Position numbers and translations under genes: made by a program. Under the pieces are notes generated by a model. That model was not told where the DNA came from. It ran no database searches and saw only the letters and a program-made list of their open reading frames with translations. Source: Streptomonospora nanhaiensis (GTDB taxonomy: Bacteria; Actinomycetota; Actinomycetes; Streptosporangiales; Streptosporangiaceae). Taken from it: a DNA stretch of 64,000 bases. This document shows, in pieces, positions 40,859 through 48,062 of this stretch (position 1 is the first letter of the stretch; every line of letters begins with the position of its first letter). The DNA is taken from positions 4,712,001 to 4,776,000 of the forward strand of contig NZ_CP113264.1 of NCBI RefSeq assembly GCF_026642255.1, read 5' to 3'.

Positions 40859-41781
40859 GACTCCTCCTCGAAGAGGCTGGAGACCACCCGCAGGGCGAAC
40901 ATGGCGACGACCAGGGTGGCGGCCACCACGATGACCCCGGCGGCCGCGGCCTCGCCCACGTCGAAGGCGCGGAAGGCCTGCAGGTAGATGAAGTAGGGCA
41001 GGTTGGTGCTGGCCTGGCCGGGGCCTCCCTGGGTGATCATGTAGACGGCGTCGAAGGTCTGGACGATGTAGATCGTGCCGAGCAGCAGCGCCAGCTCCAC
41101 GAAGCGGCGCAGGTGCGGGAAGGTGATGCGTCGGAAGACGGCGAGGGGCCGGGCGCCGTCGACGCGCGCCGCCTCCAGCACCTCCGGCGACTGGCTCTGC
41201 AGGCCGGCGAGCATGATGAGCATCATGAACGGCGTCCACTGCCAGGTGAGGACCATGACGACGGACAGCAGCGGGAAGTCGTTGACCCAGTCCGCCTCGA
41301 TCCCGAACGGGGACAGCGCCCAGTTGAGCAGTCCGTAGACGGGGTGGTACACGGACGTCTTCCACAGCAGTGCCGCGGCGACGGGCATGACCAGGAACGG
41401 TGTGATCAGGAGGGTGCGCACGACCCCTCGGCCGGGGAAGGAGCGGTCGAGGAGGACCGCGAGCGCCAGCCCGAGGGCCAGGGAGAGCAGGACGGCGCCG
41501 GCGGTCAGGACGACCGTGTTCGCGACGGCGTTGCGGAAGAGCGGGTCCCCCAGGACCCGGCCGTAGTTGGCGATCCCGGCGAAGGAGCCGGAGTCCGGCC
41601 GCAGCAGGTTGCTGTCCTGGAAGCTGTAGTAGACGGTGAACAGGAACGGGATCTGCGTCATCGCGATGACGAACAGCAGGCCCGGCAGCAGCGGGGTCCG
41701 GCGTATCCAGCGCTCCCCCCGCGCGGGTTCGCGCGTGGTGGGCCCGCGCCGCGCCGTGTCCGGCGTGGTCTGAGCGGTCAT
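40855..41781 (-). CDS. Carbohydrate ABC transporter permease (MalF-type)
   Basis: First permease, 308 residues with ~6 TM spans, CUT1 family. Strings: LLPGLLFVIAMTQIPFLFTVYYSFQD, LLITPFLVMPVAAALLWK, LEAARVDGARPLAVFRRITFPHL (EAA loop), and IVQTFDAVYMITQGGPGQASTNLPYF, close to the SmoF/MtlF polyol permeases. It follows the binding-protein gene by 63 bp. Confidence 0.92.
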   Translation of the reverse strand: MTAQTTPDTARRGPTTREPARGERWIRRTPLLPGLLFVIAMTQIPFLFTVYYSFQDSNLLRPDSGSFAGIANYGRVLGDPLFRNAVANTVVLTAGAVLLSLALGLALAVLLDRSFPGRGVVRTLLITPFLVMPVAAALLWKTSVYHPVYGLLNWALSPFGIEADWVNDFPLLSVVMVLTWQWTPFMMLIMLAGLQSQSPEVLEAARVDGARPLAVFRRITFPHLRRFVELALLLGTIYIVQTFDAVYMITQGGPGQASTNLPYFIYLQAFRAFDVGEAAAAGVIVVAATLVVAMFALRVVSSLFEEES

Positions 41782-41844
41782 GGGCTTCCTCGAAGGTGTC
41801 GTGGCGGTGGCGGTGTGGTGCGGCCGGGGTGGCCCGGACCCGGT

Positions 41845-43206
41845 TCAGTCGCGGTAGCCGCCGGACAGGGCCGTCTCCTCCGCGTACTCCTGGGACTTGC
41901 GCAGCGCCTCCTCGACGGACTGCTGTCCGGCGATGGCCGCGGAGATCTCCTGGGAGACGCGGGTGCCCAGGTCCTGGAACTCGGGGATGGCGACGTACTG
42001 GACGCCGGTCCACGGCTGCGGGTGCAGGCCGGGCCGCTCCACGTCGACGTTGCCGATGGCCTCGTAGGTGGGACCGGCGAAGGCCTCGGCCGCCTCCCGG
42101 TACTCGGGGATGTCGTAGGTCGAGACGCGGGCGCCGGGCGGCACGCGCTCCCAGCCGAGGCGCTCCCCGACCAGGCGGTGGTACTCGCGGGACGTGGCCC
42201 AGGAGACGAACTCCCAGGCGGCCCCGGGGTCGGTGGAGGTCGTGGGGATCGACAGCGCCCATGCCCACAGCCAGCCCGCGTGCTCGGTCCGGGCGACCGG
42301 GGCGGAGGCGTAGCCGATGTCGCCGGCGACGCTGCTGGAGTCGGGGTCCTCCAGGTTGCCCGCTGCGACGGTGGAGTCGTAGAACATGGCGGCGTCGCCC
42401 TGGGCCATGGTGGTCAGGCACTCGGTGAACCCGGCGTTGGGCGCCCCGGGCTGCCCGTACCCGCCCACCAGGTCGACGTAGGTCCGGACGGCCTCCTCGA
42501 CCTCGGGGGAGTCCAGGTGCGCGTTCCAGTCCTCGTCGTACCACCGGCCGCCGTGGGTGAGGATGACCGTGTTGAGCGGGGCGAGGAGCTCTCCCCAGCC
42601 GGGGACGCCGCGCAGGCAGATCCCGGAGACGCCGCCCTCGGGGTCGTCCAGCTCCTCCGCGAAGGCGGCGACGTCCTCCCAGGTCGGCTCGTCGGGCATC
42701 TCCAGGCCCGCCTCCTCGAACAGGTCCTCGCGGTACATCAGCAGCGACGACTCGCCGTAGAAGGGCGCCCCGTACATCCGGTCCTCGTGGGAGAGGGCGG
42801 AGCGCACGGTCGGGATGATGTCGTCGATGTCGTAGTCGGGGTCGGAGGCGTACTCGTCGAGGCCGAGGATCCAGCCGTTCTCCGCCCAGATGGGCACCTC
42901 GTAGGTGCCCACGGTGACCACGTCGTACTGGCCGCCCCGGGTGGCGATGTCCTGGGTGACGCGGTCGCGGAGCTGGTTCTCGGGCAGGACGACGAAGTCG
43001 ACGGTGATGCCGGGGTGCGAGGCGTTGAACTCGTCCGCGAGGGCCTGGATGTCGTCCATCTGGGGGTTGGCCACCGTGGCGACGGTGACGACGCGCTCCC
43101 CGTCGGAGCCGCCGCCTCCCGCGCCGGCGCAAGCGGTGGCGAGGAGCGCCAGGCCGGTGGCGGCGGCCACGGCGGGAAGTCCGCGCCGCGTCGTGCGTGT
43201 GAGCAT
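41845..43206 (-). CDS. Polyol-type extracellular solute-binding lipoprotein
   Basis: Substrate-binding protein of 453 residues for the CUT1 importer. Lipobox LLATAC near residue 26. SBP family-1 strings: VTVATVANPQMDDIQALADEFNASHPGI, GQYDVVTVGTYEVPIWAENGWI, MYGAPFYGESSLLMYREDLFEEAG, WEFVSWATSREYHRLVGERLG. SmoE/MtlE-type proteins bind mannitol or sorbitol; ligand here is inferred from the operon. ATG 43206 follows AGGAGGA. First gene of the minus-strand operon, facing the SorC regulator. Confidence 0.9.
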   Translation of the reverse strand: MLTRTTRRGLPAVAAATGLALLATACAGAGGGGSDGERVVTVATVANPQMDDIQALADEFNASHPGITVDFVVLPENQLRDRVTQDIATRGGQYDVVTVGTYEVPIWAENGWILGLDEYASDPDYDIDDIIPTVRSALSHEDRMYGAPFYGESSLLMYREDLFEEAGLEMPDEPTWEDVAAFAEELDDPEGGVSGICLRGVPGWGELLAPLNTVILTHGGRWYDEDWNAHLDSPEVEEAVRTYVDLVGGYGQPGAPNAGFTECLTTMAQGDAAMFYDSTVAAGNLEDPDSSSVAGDIGYASAPVARTEHAGWLWAWALSIPTTSTDPGAAWEFVSWATSREYHRLVGERLGWERVPPGARVSTYDIPEYREAAEAFAGPTYEAIGNVDVERPGLHPQPWTGVQYVAIPEFQDLGTRVSQEISAAIAGQQSVEEALRKSQEYAEETALSGGYRD

Positions 43207-43276
43207 GTTCTTCCTCCTGGGGGGCGGCCCGGGTTGCGGGGAGCCGTGTCCCGTGGGGGTGTCAGGCCGCCACGGG

Positions 43277-43394
43277 TCTGCTCAGATGAGCAGACTCCTG
43301 AGCAGATGAGCAACGTGCGGCTCATTTAAGTTGTGACTGGCATCACGGGTCAAGACGGGATGCAATAATGAGCGTCAGCATGCTCATATGAGCG
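43277..43394. promoter_or_regulatory. TGAGCA operator array and CRP-like dyad of the polyol locus
   Basis: Copies of TGAGCA or its complement: the perfect dyad TCTGCTCA-GA-TGAGCAGA at 43277-43294, tandem TGAGCA-GA-TGAGCA at 43299-43312, CTCAT at 43321-43325, ATGAGCG at 43368-43374 and the palindrome GCTCATATGAGC at 43382-43393. Between them GTGACTGGCATCAC (43333-43346) is a CRP-like dyad. This should be the SorC-type regulator's control region for both divergent units, with catabolite input. Confidence 0.6.
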
Positions 43395-43412
43395 AACCCC
43401 TGGAGGATGTCG

Positions 43413-44360
43413 ATGAAACCCGCGTTCCGACCGGCGGAACTGATCCGCGCCACCGCCATCGCGCGCAGGTACTACATCGCCGGGGAGTCGAAGATCCGCA
43501 TCGCCGAGGACTTCGGGATCAGCCGGTTCAAGGTCGCGCGCATCCTCGACGACGCGCGCGCGGCGGGCATCGTGCGCATCGAGATCGCCGAGCCCACCGA
43601 GGTCGACACCGACCTCTCCCACCAGCTGCGGACCGCCTACGGGCTGCACCAGGCGATCGCGGTCGTCGACCCCGGCGAGGGCGGCGCCATGCACCGCGGC
43701 CTGGGGCGGATCGCGGCCGAGTACCTCACCGAGATCCTGGAGGAGGACGACACCCTGGGTCTGGCCTGCTCGCGCACGCTCAACGCGATGACGCTGGCGC
43801 TGGACGAGCTGCCCCGGTGCACGGTCGTGCAGCTGACCGGCGTGCTCCCCGGCGGCGTGGAGGAGAACTCGGTGGAGCTGGTCCGGCGGGTCGCCAGCCT
43901 GGCGCGCGGCCCGGCCTACCCCATCTACGCCCCGCTCGTGGTCTCCGACCCCGCGACCGCCGACGCCCTGCGCGCCCAGCCCCAGGTGGCCGGGGCGATG
44001 CAGCGCTACACGGAGCTGGACAAGGCGGTGGTCGCCATCGGATCCTGGTCACCGACCCTGTCCCTGGTCCGGGACGCCCTCTCCCCGGCCGAGGGCGCCG
44101 CCCTCGAACGCGACGGTGTGCAGGCCGAGGTGTGCGCCCGGACCGTGGACGTCCACGGCACACCGACCGCACCGGAGCTGACCTCGCGGATCATCGCCAT
44201 CACCCTGGAGCAGCTGCGCGACGTGCCCGAGGTCGTCGCGGTCGCCGGAGGCGCCGGCAAGGCGCAGGCGATCCACTCCGTGCTCAAGACCGGTGTGGTG
44301 TCCTCCCTCGTCACCGACACCACGACGGCGCGAACGCTCATCGAGGCGGCGGTCCTCTGA
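43413..44360 (+). CDS. SorC/DeoR-family sugar-responsive regulator
   Basis: Regulator of 315 residues. The N-terminal helix-turn-helix is ARRYYIAGESKIRIAEDFGISRFKVARILDDARAAGIV; the rest is the SorC-type sugar-phosphate-binding domain (GLGRIAAEYLTEILEEDDTLGLACSRTLNAM; VVQLTGVLPGG; VVAVAGGAGKAQAIHSVLKTGVVSSLVTD). SorC proteins bind a phosphorylated sugar and activate or repress polyol genes. ATG 43413 follows GGAGG at 43402-43406; ATG 43407 is too close to it. Encoded divergently from the transporter and 119 bp ahead of the kinase. Confidence 0.9.
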   Translation: MKPAFRPAELIRATAIARRYYIAGESKIRIAEDFGISRFKVARILDDARAAGIVRIEIAEPTEVDTDLSHQLRTAYGLHQAIAVVDPGEGGAMHRGLGRIAAEYLTEILEEDDTLGLACSRTLNAMTLALDELPRCTVVQLTGVLPGGVEENSVELVRRVASLARGPAYPIYAPLVVSDPATADALRAQPQVAGAMQRYTELDKAVVAIGSWSPTLSLVRDALSPAEGAALERDGVQAEVCARTVDVHGTPTAPELTSRIIAITLEQLRDVPEVVAVAGGAGKAQAIHSVLKTGVVSSLVTDTTTARTLIEAAVL

Positions 44361-44479
44361 GCCGCCGGCGGGCCCGCCCCGGCCGTTCCCCTCCACGCAC
44401 CGGCCCGCGCGCCGAACCCTCCTCCCACTCCGAACCGCCACCCTCCGAACACCCACCCCCTCACCCTCACGGAGCCGAC

Positions 44480-45862
44480 ATGGCACTGGTCGCCGGAATC
44501 GACAGCTCGACCCAGTCCTGCAAGATCGTGGTCTGCGACGCCGACGGCGGAGCGGTGGTGCGCGAGGCCCGCGCACCGCACCCCGACGGAACCGAGGTCC
44601 ATCCCCGCGAGTGGTGGACCGCCCTGGAGGAGGCCTCCTCGGGCCTGCTCGACGACGTGGCGGCGGTCGCCGTCGCCGGACAGCAGCACGGCATGATCGC
44701 CGTGGACGCGGACGGCGGGGTCGTCCGCCCGGCCCTGCTGTGGAACGACACCCGCTCGGCTCAGGCGGCCCTGGACCTGATCGGCGAACTGGGCGGGCCC
44801 GCGGAGTGGGCCGGGGCCGTGGGCAACGTGCCCAACGCCAGCCTCACCGTCAGCAAGCTGCGCTGGCTGGCCGAGCGCGAGCCGGAGAACGCCGCCCGCA
44901 CGACCCGCGTGATGCTCCCCCACGACTGGCTGACCTGGCGGCTGGCCGGCGGCGGGGCCGACCCCGTCACCGACCGGGGCGACGCCTCGGGCACCGGGTA
45001 CTGGTCGCCGGCCGAGGGGTCCTACCGCACCGACCTGATGGCCAAAGCGTTCGGACGCGAACTGGAGGCGCCCCGGGTGGCCGGGCCCTCCGAGGTCGTG
45101 GGGCACACTCCGTCGGGCGCGGTGATCGCCCCCGGGACCGGTGACAACATGGGCGCCGCCCTGGGGCTGGGGCTGCGGCCGGGCGACGCCGTGGTGTCCC
45201 TGGGGACCAGCGGGACCGTGTTCGCGGTGAGCGAGGGGCCGAGCCGGGACCCGGACGGGATCGTCAACGGGTTCGCCGACGCGACCGGGCGGTACCTGCC
45301 GCTCGTGTGCACGCTGAACGCGGCGCGGGTCCTCGGGGCTACCGCGGCGATGCTCGGCGTGGACCTGGCCGGGCTGGACGCGCTCGCGCTGGCCGCCGAA
45401 CCGGGCGCGGAGGGGGTCGTGCTCCTGCCCTACCTGGACGGCGAGCGCACACCGGTGCTGCCCGACGCCGCCGGTTCCCTGCACGGGCTGCGGCGGGCCA
45501 ACATGCGGCCGGAGAACGTCGCGCGCGCGGCGGTGGAGGGGATGCTGTGCGGGCTGGCCGACGGCCTGTCCGCCATGACCCGCACCGGCGTGCCGGTCGG
45601 GCGGGTCCTGCTCGTGGGCGGGGCCGCCCGGTCGGCCGCGGTCCGCGAGGTCGCGGCGACGGTCCTGGGGGTCCCGGTGGCGGTGCCGCCGCCCGCCGAG
45701 TACGTCGCGGTCGGCGCGGCCCGCCAGGCGGCCTGGGCACTGGCGGGCACCGCCGAGCCGCCGGTCTGGGACCTCGGCGAGGGCGCCGAGCTGGAGCCCG
45801 TCGACGCGCCCCTCGTACGGCGCGCCTACGCGGAGGCGCGCGGGTCCCTCCACGGCGTCTGA
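44480..45862 (+). CDS. xylB: Xylulokinase-type FGGY carbohydrate kinase
   Basis: FGGY-family kinase of 460 residues phosphorylating a ketose, most likely D-xylulose from the dehydrogenase step. Motifs: phosphate-1 VAGIDSSTQSCKIVV, GQQHGMIAVDADGGVVRPALLWND, TGTGDNMGAALGLGLRPGDAVVSLGTSGTVFAV (ATP-phosphate loop) and a C-terminal LLVGGAARSAAVREVAA adenosine loop. The substrate aspartate lies in GDASGTGYW. ATG 44480 follows GGAG. Together with importer and dehydrogenase it completes uptake-oxidation-phosphorylation into the pentose phosphate pathway. Confidence 0.92.
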   Translation: MALVAGIDSSTQSCKIVVCDADGGAVVREARAPHPDGTEVHPREWWTALEEASSGLLDDVAAVAVAGQQHGMIAVDADGGVVRPALLWNDTRSAQAALDLIGELGGPAEWAGAVGNVPNASLTVSKLRWLAEREPENAARTTRVMLPHDWLTWRLAGGGADPVTDRGDASGTGYWSPAEGSYRTDLMAKAFGRELEAPRVAGPSEVVGHTPSGAVIAPGTGDNMGAALGLGLRPGDAVVSLGTSGTVFAVSEGPSRDPDGIVNGFADATGRYLPLVCTLNAARVLGATAAMLGVDLAGLDALALAAEPGAEGVVLLPYLDGERTPVLPDAAGSLHGLRRANMRPENVARAAVEGMLCGLADGLSAMTRTGVPVGRVLLVGGAARSAAVREVAATVLGVPVAVPPPAEYVAVGAARQAAWALAGTAEPPVWDLGEGAELEPVDAPLVRRAYAEARGSLHGV

Positions 45863-45869
45863 CCCCGGT

Positions 45870-45904
45870 CCCGTGCCCCCGCCCGGCTCGGGCGGGGGCA
45901 CGGG
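45870..45904 (+). terminator. Terminator hairpin after the xylulokinase gene
   Basis: CCCGTGCCCCCGCCC at 45870-45884 pairs perfectly with GGGCGGGGGCACGGG at 45890-45904, 5-nt loop. Confidence 0.65.
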
Positions 45905-46040
45905 TGCGTTCGGGTGCGGGTGCGGGATGTGGACGCGGCGGGGGCTCCGCGCTCCGCCCTGCGGTCGGCGCCGCCCCCGCGCGACGGCACGGGCGGTCCC
46001 GCGTGCCGCCGGGGACGCGGATCCCCCGGCGGACACGCCG

Positions 46041-46088
46041 TTGACAAGGCTGGCTAATGCCATTAGCTTTTAGCTAACACACTTAGCC
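46041..46088 (+). promoter_or_regulatory. Promoter with two overlapping dyads before an alpha/beta hydrolase
   Basis: TTGACA at 46041-46046 is a good -35, with TAGCTT 17 bp on as a possible -10. Over it lie GCTAAT-GCC-ATTAGC (46053-46067) and TTAGCT-TTT-AGCTAA (46063-46077), both perfect, plus a TTAGCC half-site at 46083-46088. A repressor binding here would block RNA polymerase. Confidence 0.6.
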
Positions 46089-46102
46089 ACTTGGGGGATG
46101 CC

Positions 46103-46942
46103 ATGACCGAGTACCTCGCCGTCGACGGCGGCACGATCGCCTACGAGGTGTCGGGCACCGGGCCGCTGGTCGTCCTCGCGCACGGCATGGGCGACAGCCG
46201 CGCCGCCTACCGCGCCGTGGTCCCGCCGCTGGTGGCGGCGGGCTACCGGGTCGCCGCCGTGGACATGCGCGGCAGCGGGGAGTCCGGCGTCGACTGGCCG
46301 GAATGGAGCCGCACCGCCGTCGCCGCGGACCTGCTCGCCGTGATCCGCCACCTGGGCGGCCCGGCCGTGCTCGTCGGCCACTCGTTCTCCGGCGGGGCCG
46401 CCACCATCGCCGCGGCACAGGAGCCCTCGCTGGTCACCGCGGTCGTCGAGCTGGCGCCGTTCACCCGCGAGCAGACGATCGGCCTCAGTGACCTGCGGGT
46501 GAGGCGCTTCCGGCAGGGCATGCTGCGGCTGCTCGGCGCGGCAGTGCTCGGCAGCGTGCCGCTCTGGCGCTCCTACCTCGACGTGGCCTACCCCGGCGCC
46601 AAGCCGGACCACTGGGCCGAGCGGCTCGACCGCATCGACTCCATGCTGCGCGAGCCTGGCCGGATGAAGGCCCTGCAGAACATGGGCCGCAGCGCCCCGG
46701 CCGACGCCGGCGCGCACCTCGGCGACGTCCGCTGCCCGGTCCTGGTCGTGATGGGCACGCTCGACCCCGACTGGGCCGACCCGCACGCCGAGGGGACGGC
46801 GATCGTCGACGCCCTGCCGTCCGGCCTCGGACGCCTGGAGATGATCGAGGGCGCGGGGCACTACCCGCACGACCAGTTCCCCGAGCGGGTCGTCACGCTC
46901 GTGCTCGCCTTCCTCGGGTCGGACGCCGTCCGGGCGCGGTGA
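46103..46942 (+). CDS. Alpha/beta hydrolase
   Basis: Hydrolase of 279 residues with the canonical fold: LAHGMGDSRAAYRAVVPPL (oxyanion region), VDMRGSGESG, nucleophile elbow GHSFSGG, an acidic residue in VMGTLDPDWADPH and the catalytic histidine in EGAGHYPHDQFPE. The cap region (LRVRRFRQGMLRLLGAAVLG) is hydrophobic. It resembles haloperoxidase/esterase-type members; substrate unknown. ATG 46103 follows GGGGG. No regulator gene adjoins it despite its strong operator. Confidence 0.88.
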   Translation: MTEYLAVDGGTIAYEVSGTGPLVVLAHGMGDSRAAYRAVVPPLVAAGYRVAAVDMRGSGESGVDWPEWSRTAVAADLLAVIRHLGGPAVLVGHSFSGGAATIAAAQEPSLVTAVVELAPFTREQTIGLSDLRVRRFRQGMLRLLGAAVLGSVPLWRSYLDVAYPGAKPDHWAERLDRIDSMLREPGRMKALQNMGRSAPADAGAHLGDVRCPVLVVMGTLDPDWADPHAEGTAIVDALPSGLGRLEMIEGAGHYPHDQFPERVVTLVLAFLGSDAVRAR

Positions 46943-47109
46943 GCCGGTCGGAGGCCGGTCCGGCGCGCGCCCCGGCCCCCGGTGACCTTGTACTTGCAGC
47001 CGGTCCCGACGCCTCGGGGTCACGTGGTGGTGGCGACGGGGAACTCCTCGGGTGGCTCGGCCGGGACAGCCCGTCCCGGGGCCGGCGAAAGCGGGCCCTC
47101 GCGGGAGAA

Positions 47110-47131
47110 GCCGGGGGCCCGGGCCCCCGGC
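47110..47131. terminator. 22-bp palindrome between convergent hydrolase and amidohydrolase genes
   Basis: GCCGGGGGCCC at 47110-47120 is followed by its exact reverse complement at 47121-47131. The rest of the 207-bp gap holds no gene. Confidence 0.5.
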
Positions 47132-47149
47132 CGCCTCCGCGGAGCCGGG

Positions 47150-47956
47150 TCAGAGGGGCCGGGACGGCCGCTCCCCCGGGCTCCCCACGCGGTAGAAGGC
47201 GGCGGCGTTGTCGTGGAGCACCGCGTCCAGGTGCTCCCCGGCGGCCCGGGAGACCAGGTCCAGGTCGGTGTCCTCGAACGGCCGTCGCGCGCGGGTGGAG
47301 GGCAGGTCGGAGCCGACCATCAGCGCGGACGGGTCGACCTCCAGCACCGCGCGCATCGCCGCCACCGGGTCCAGGTCCACGCGCCCGAAACCGGTGGCCT
47401 TGACCCGCACCCCCCGCTCCACCAGGCGGAGCAGGTCCGGAAGACCGTCGGCGTGCAGGCCCAGGTGGTCCACGCTCACCGCCGGGAGCGCGGCCACGGT
47501 GTCGGCGATCCGCCCCAGGTCGCGGGCGTCGACGTAGAGCTCGGTGTGCATCCCGGCCACGGCGTGCACACGCCGGGCGAGGGCCTCCAGGTGCTCGGCG
47601 CCCTCCGAACCGCCCCGGCGCAGGTTGAACCGGACCGCGCGCACCCCCTTGGCGGCGAGTTCGGCGATGCGGGCGTCGGGGGTGTCGTGGGGGATCTGGG
47701 TGACGCCGACGAACCCGGGTCCCAGCCGCTCCAGGGCGTCCAGGAGGTAGCCCTGGTCGAAGGCCTGGAAGGATCCGGAGACGACCGCCCCGCCCACCAC
47801 CCCCAGGTCCGCCACGCGCCGCCGGTAGTGCTCGGCGGTGAACTCCGCGGGCAGGTAGCCGCCGTTGGCCACCAGCGGGAAGCGGGTGTCGACGATGTGC
47901 AGGTGGGCGTCGACGATGTGCAGGTGGGCGTCGAACAGCGGGCGGGGTGCGTTCAC
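47150..47956 (-). CDS. Amidohydrolase-2-type metal-dependent hydrolase with a duplicated HxH motif
   Basis: TIM-barrel amidohydrolase of 268 residues, similar to 4-sulfomuconolactone hydrolase/2-pyrone-4,6-dicarboxylate hydrolase-type enzymes. The first metal motif normally reads D-A-H-L-H-I near the N-terminus; here DAHLHIV is present twice in a row (residues ~9-22) because a 21-bp segment is repeated. Later motifs: ELYVDARDLGRIADTVA, VSVDHLGLHADGL, VKATGFGRVDLDPV, LMVGSDLPSTRARRPF and HDNAAAFYRVG. Which copy ligates the metal is unclear. GTG 47956 follows AAAGGCGAT. It is downstream of the CHAT operon on the same strand, 106 bp away. Confidence 0.82.
   Translation of the reverse strand: MNAPRPLFDAHLHIVDAHLHIVDTRFPLVANGGYLPAEFTAEHYRRRVADLGVVGGAVVSGSFQAFDQGYLLDALERLGPGFVGVTQIPHDTPDARIAELAAKGVRAVRFNLRRGGSEGAEHLEALARRVHAVAGMHTELYVDARDLGRIADTVAALPAVSVDHLGLHADGLPDLLRLVERGVRVKATGFGRVDLDPVAAMRAVLEVDPSALMVGSDLPSTRARRPFEDTDLDLVSRAAGEHLDAVLHDNAAAFYRVGSPGERPSRPL
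47888..47929. repeat. 21-bp exact tandem duplication inside the amidohydrolase
   Basis: 47888-47908 and 47909-47929 are identical (each begins GTCGACGATG and ends GGTGGGC). In frame, each encodes seven residues including the HxH metal motif. Confidence 0.85.
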
Positions 47957-48062
47957 GGCGGATCGCCTTTCACGGGTGGGGACGGTCGGGCGGACGGGGG
48001 CCCCGGAGGGGCGGCAGGAGCACGGGCGGGCGCCGGTCCGGCGGGGCGGGGTGTTCTCCGGG

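Noticed and set aside
39977..43132. One giant frame across permeases and binding protein
   Set aside because: Only its last ~290 codons encode a real protein (the MalG-type permease). The rest is a shadow of the MalF-type permease and binding-protein genes.
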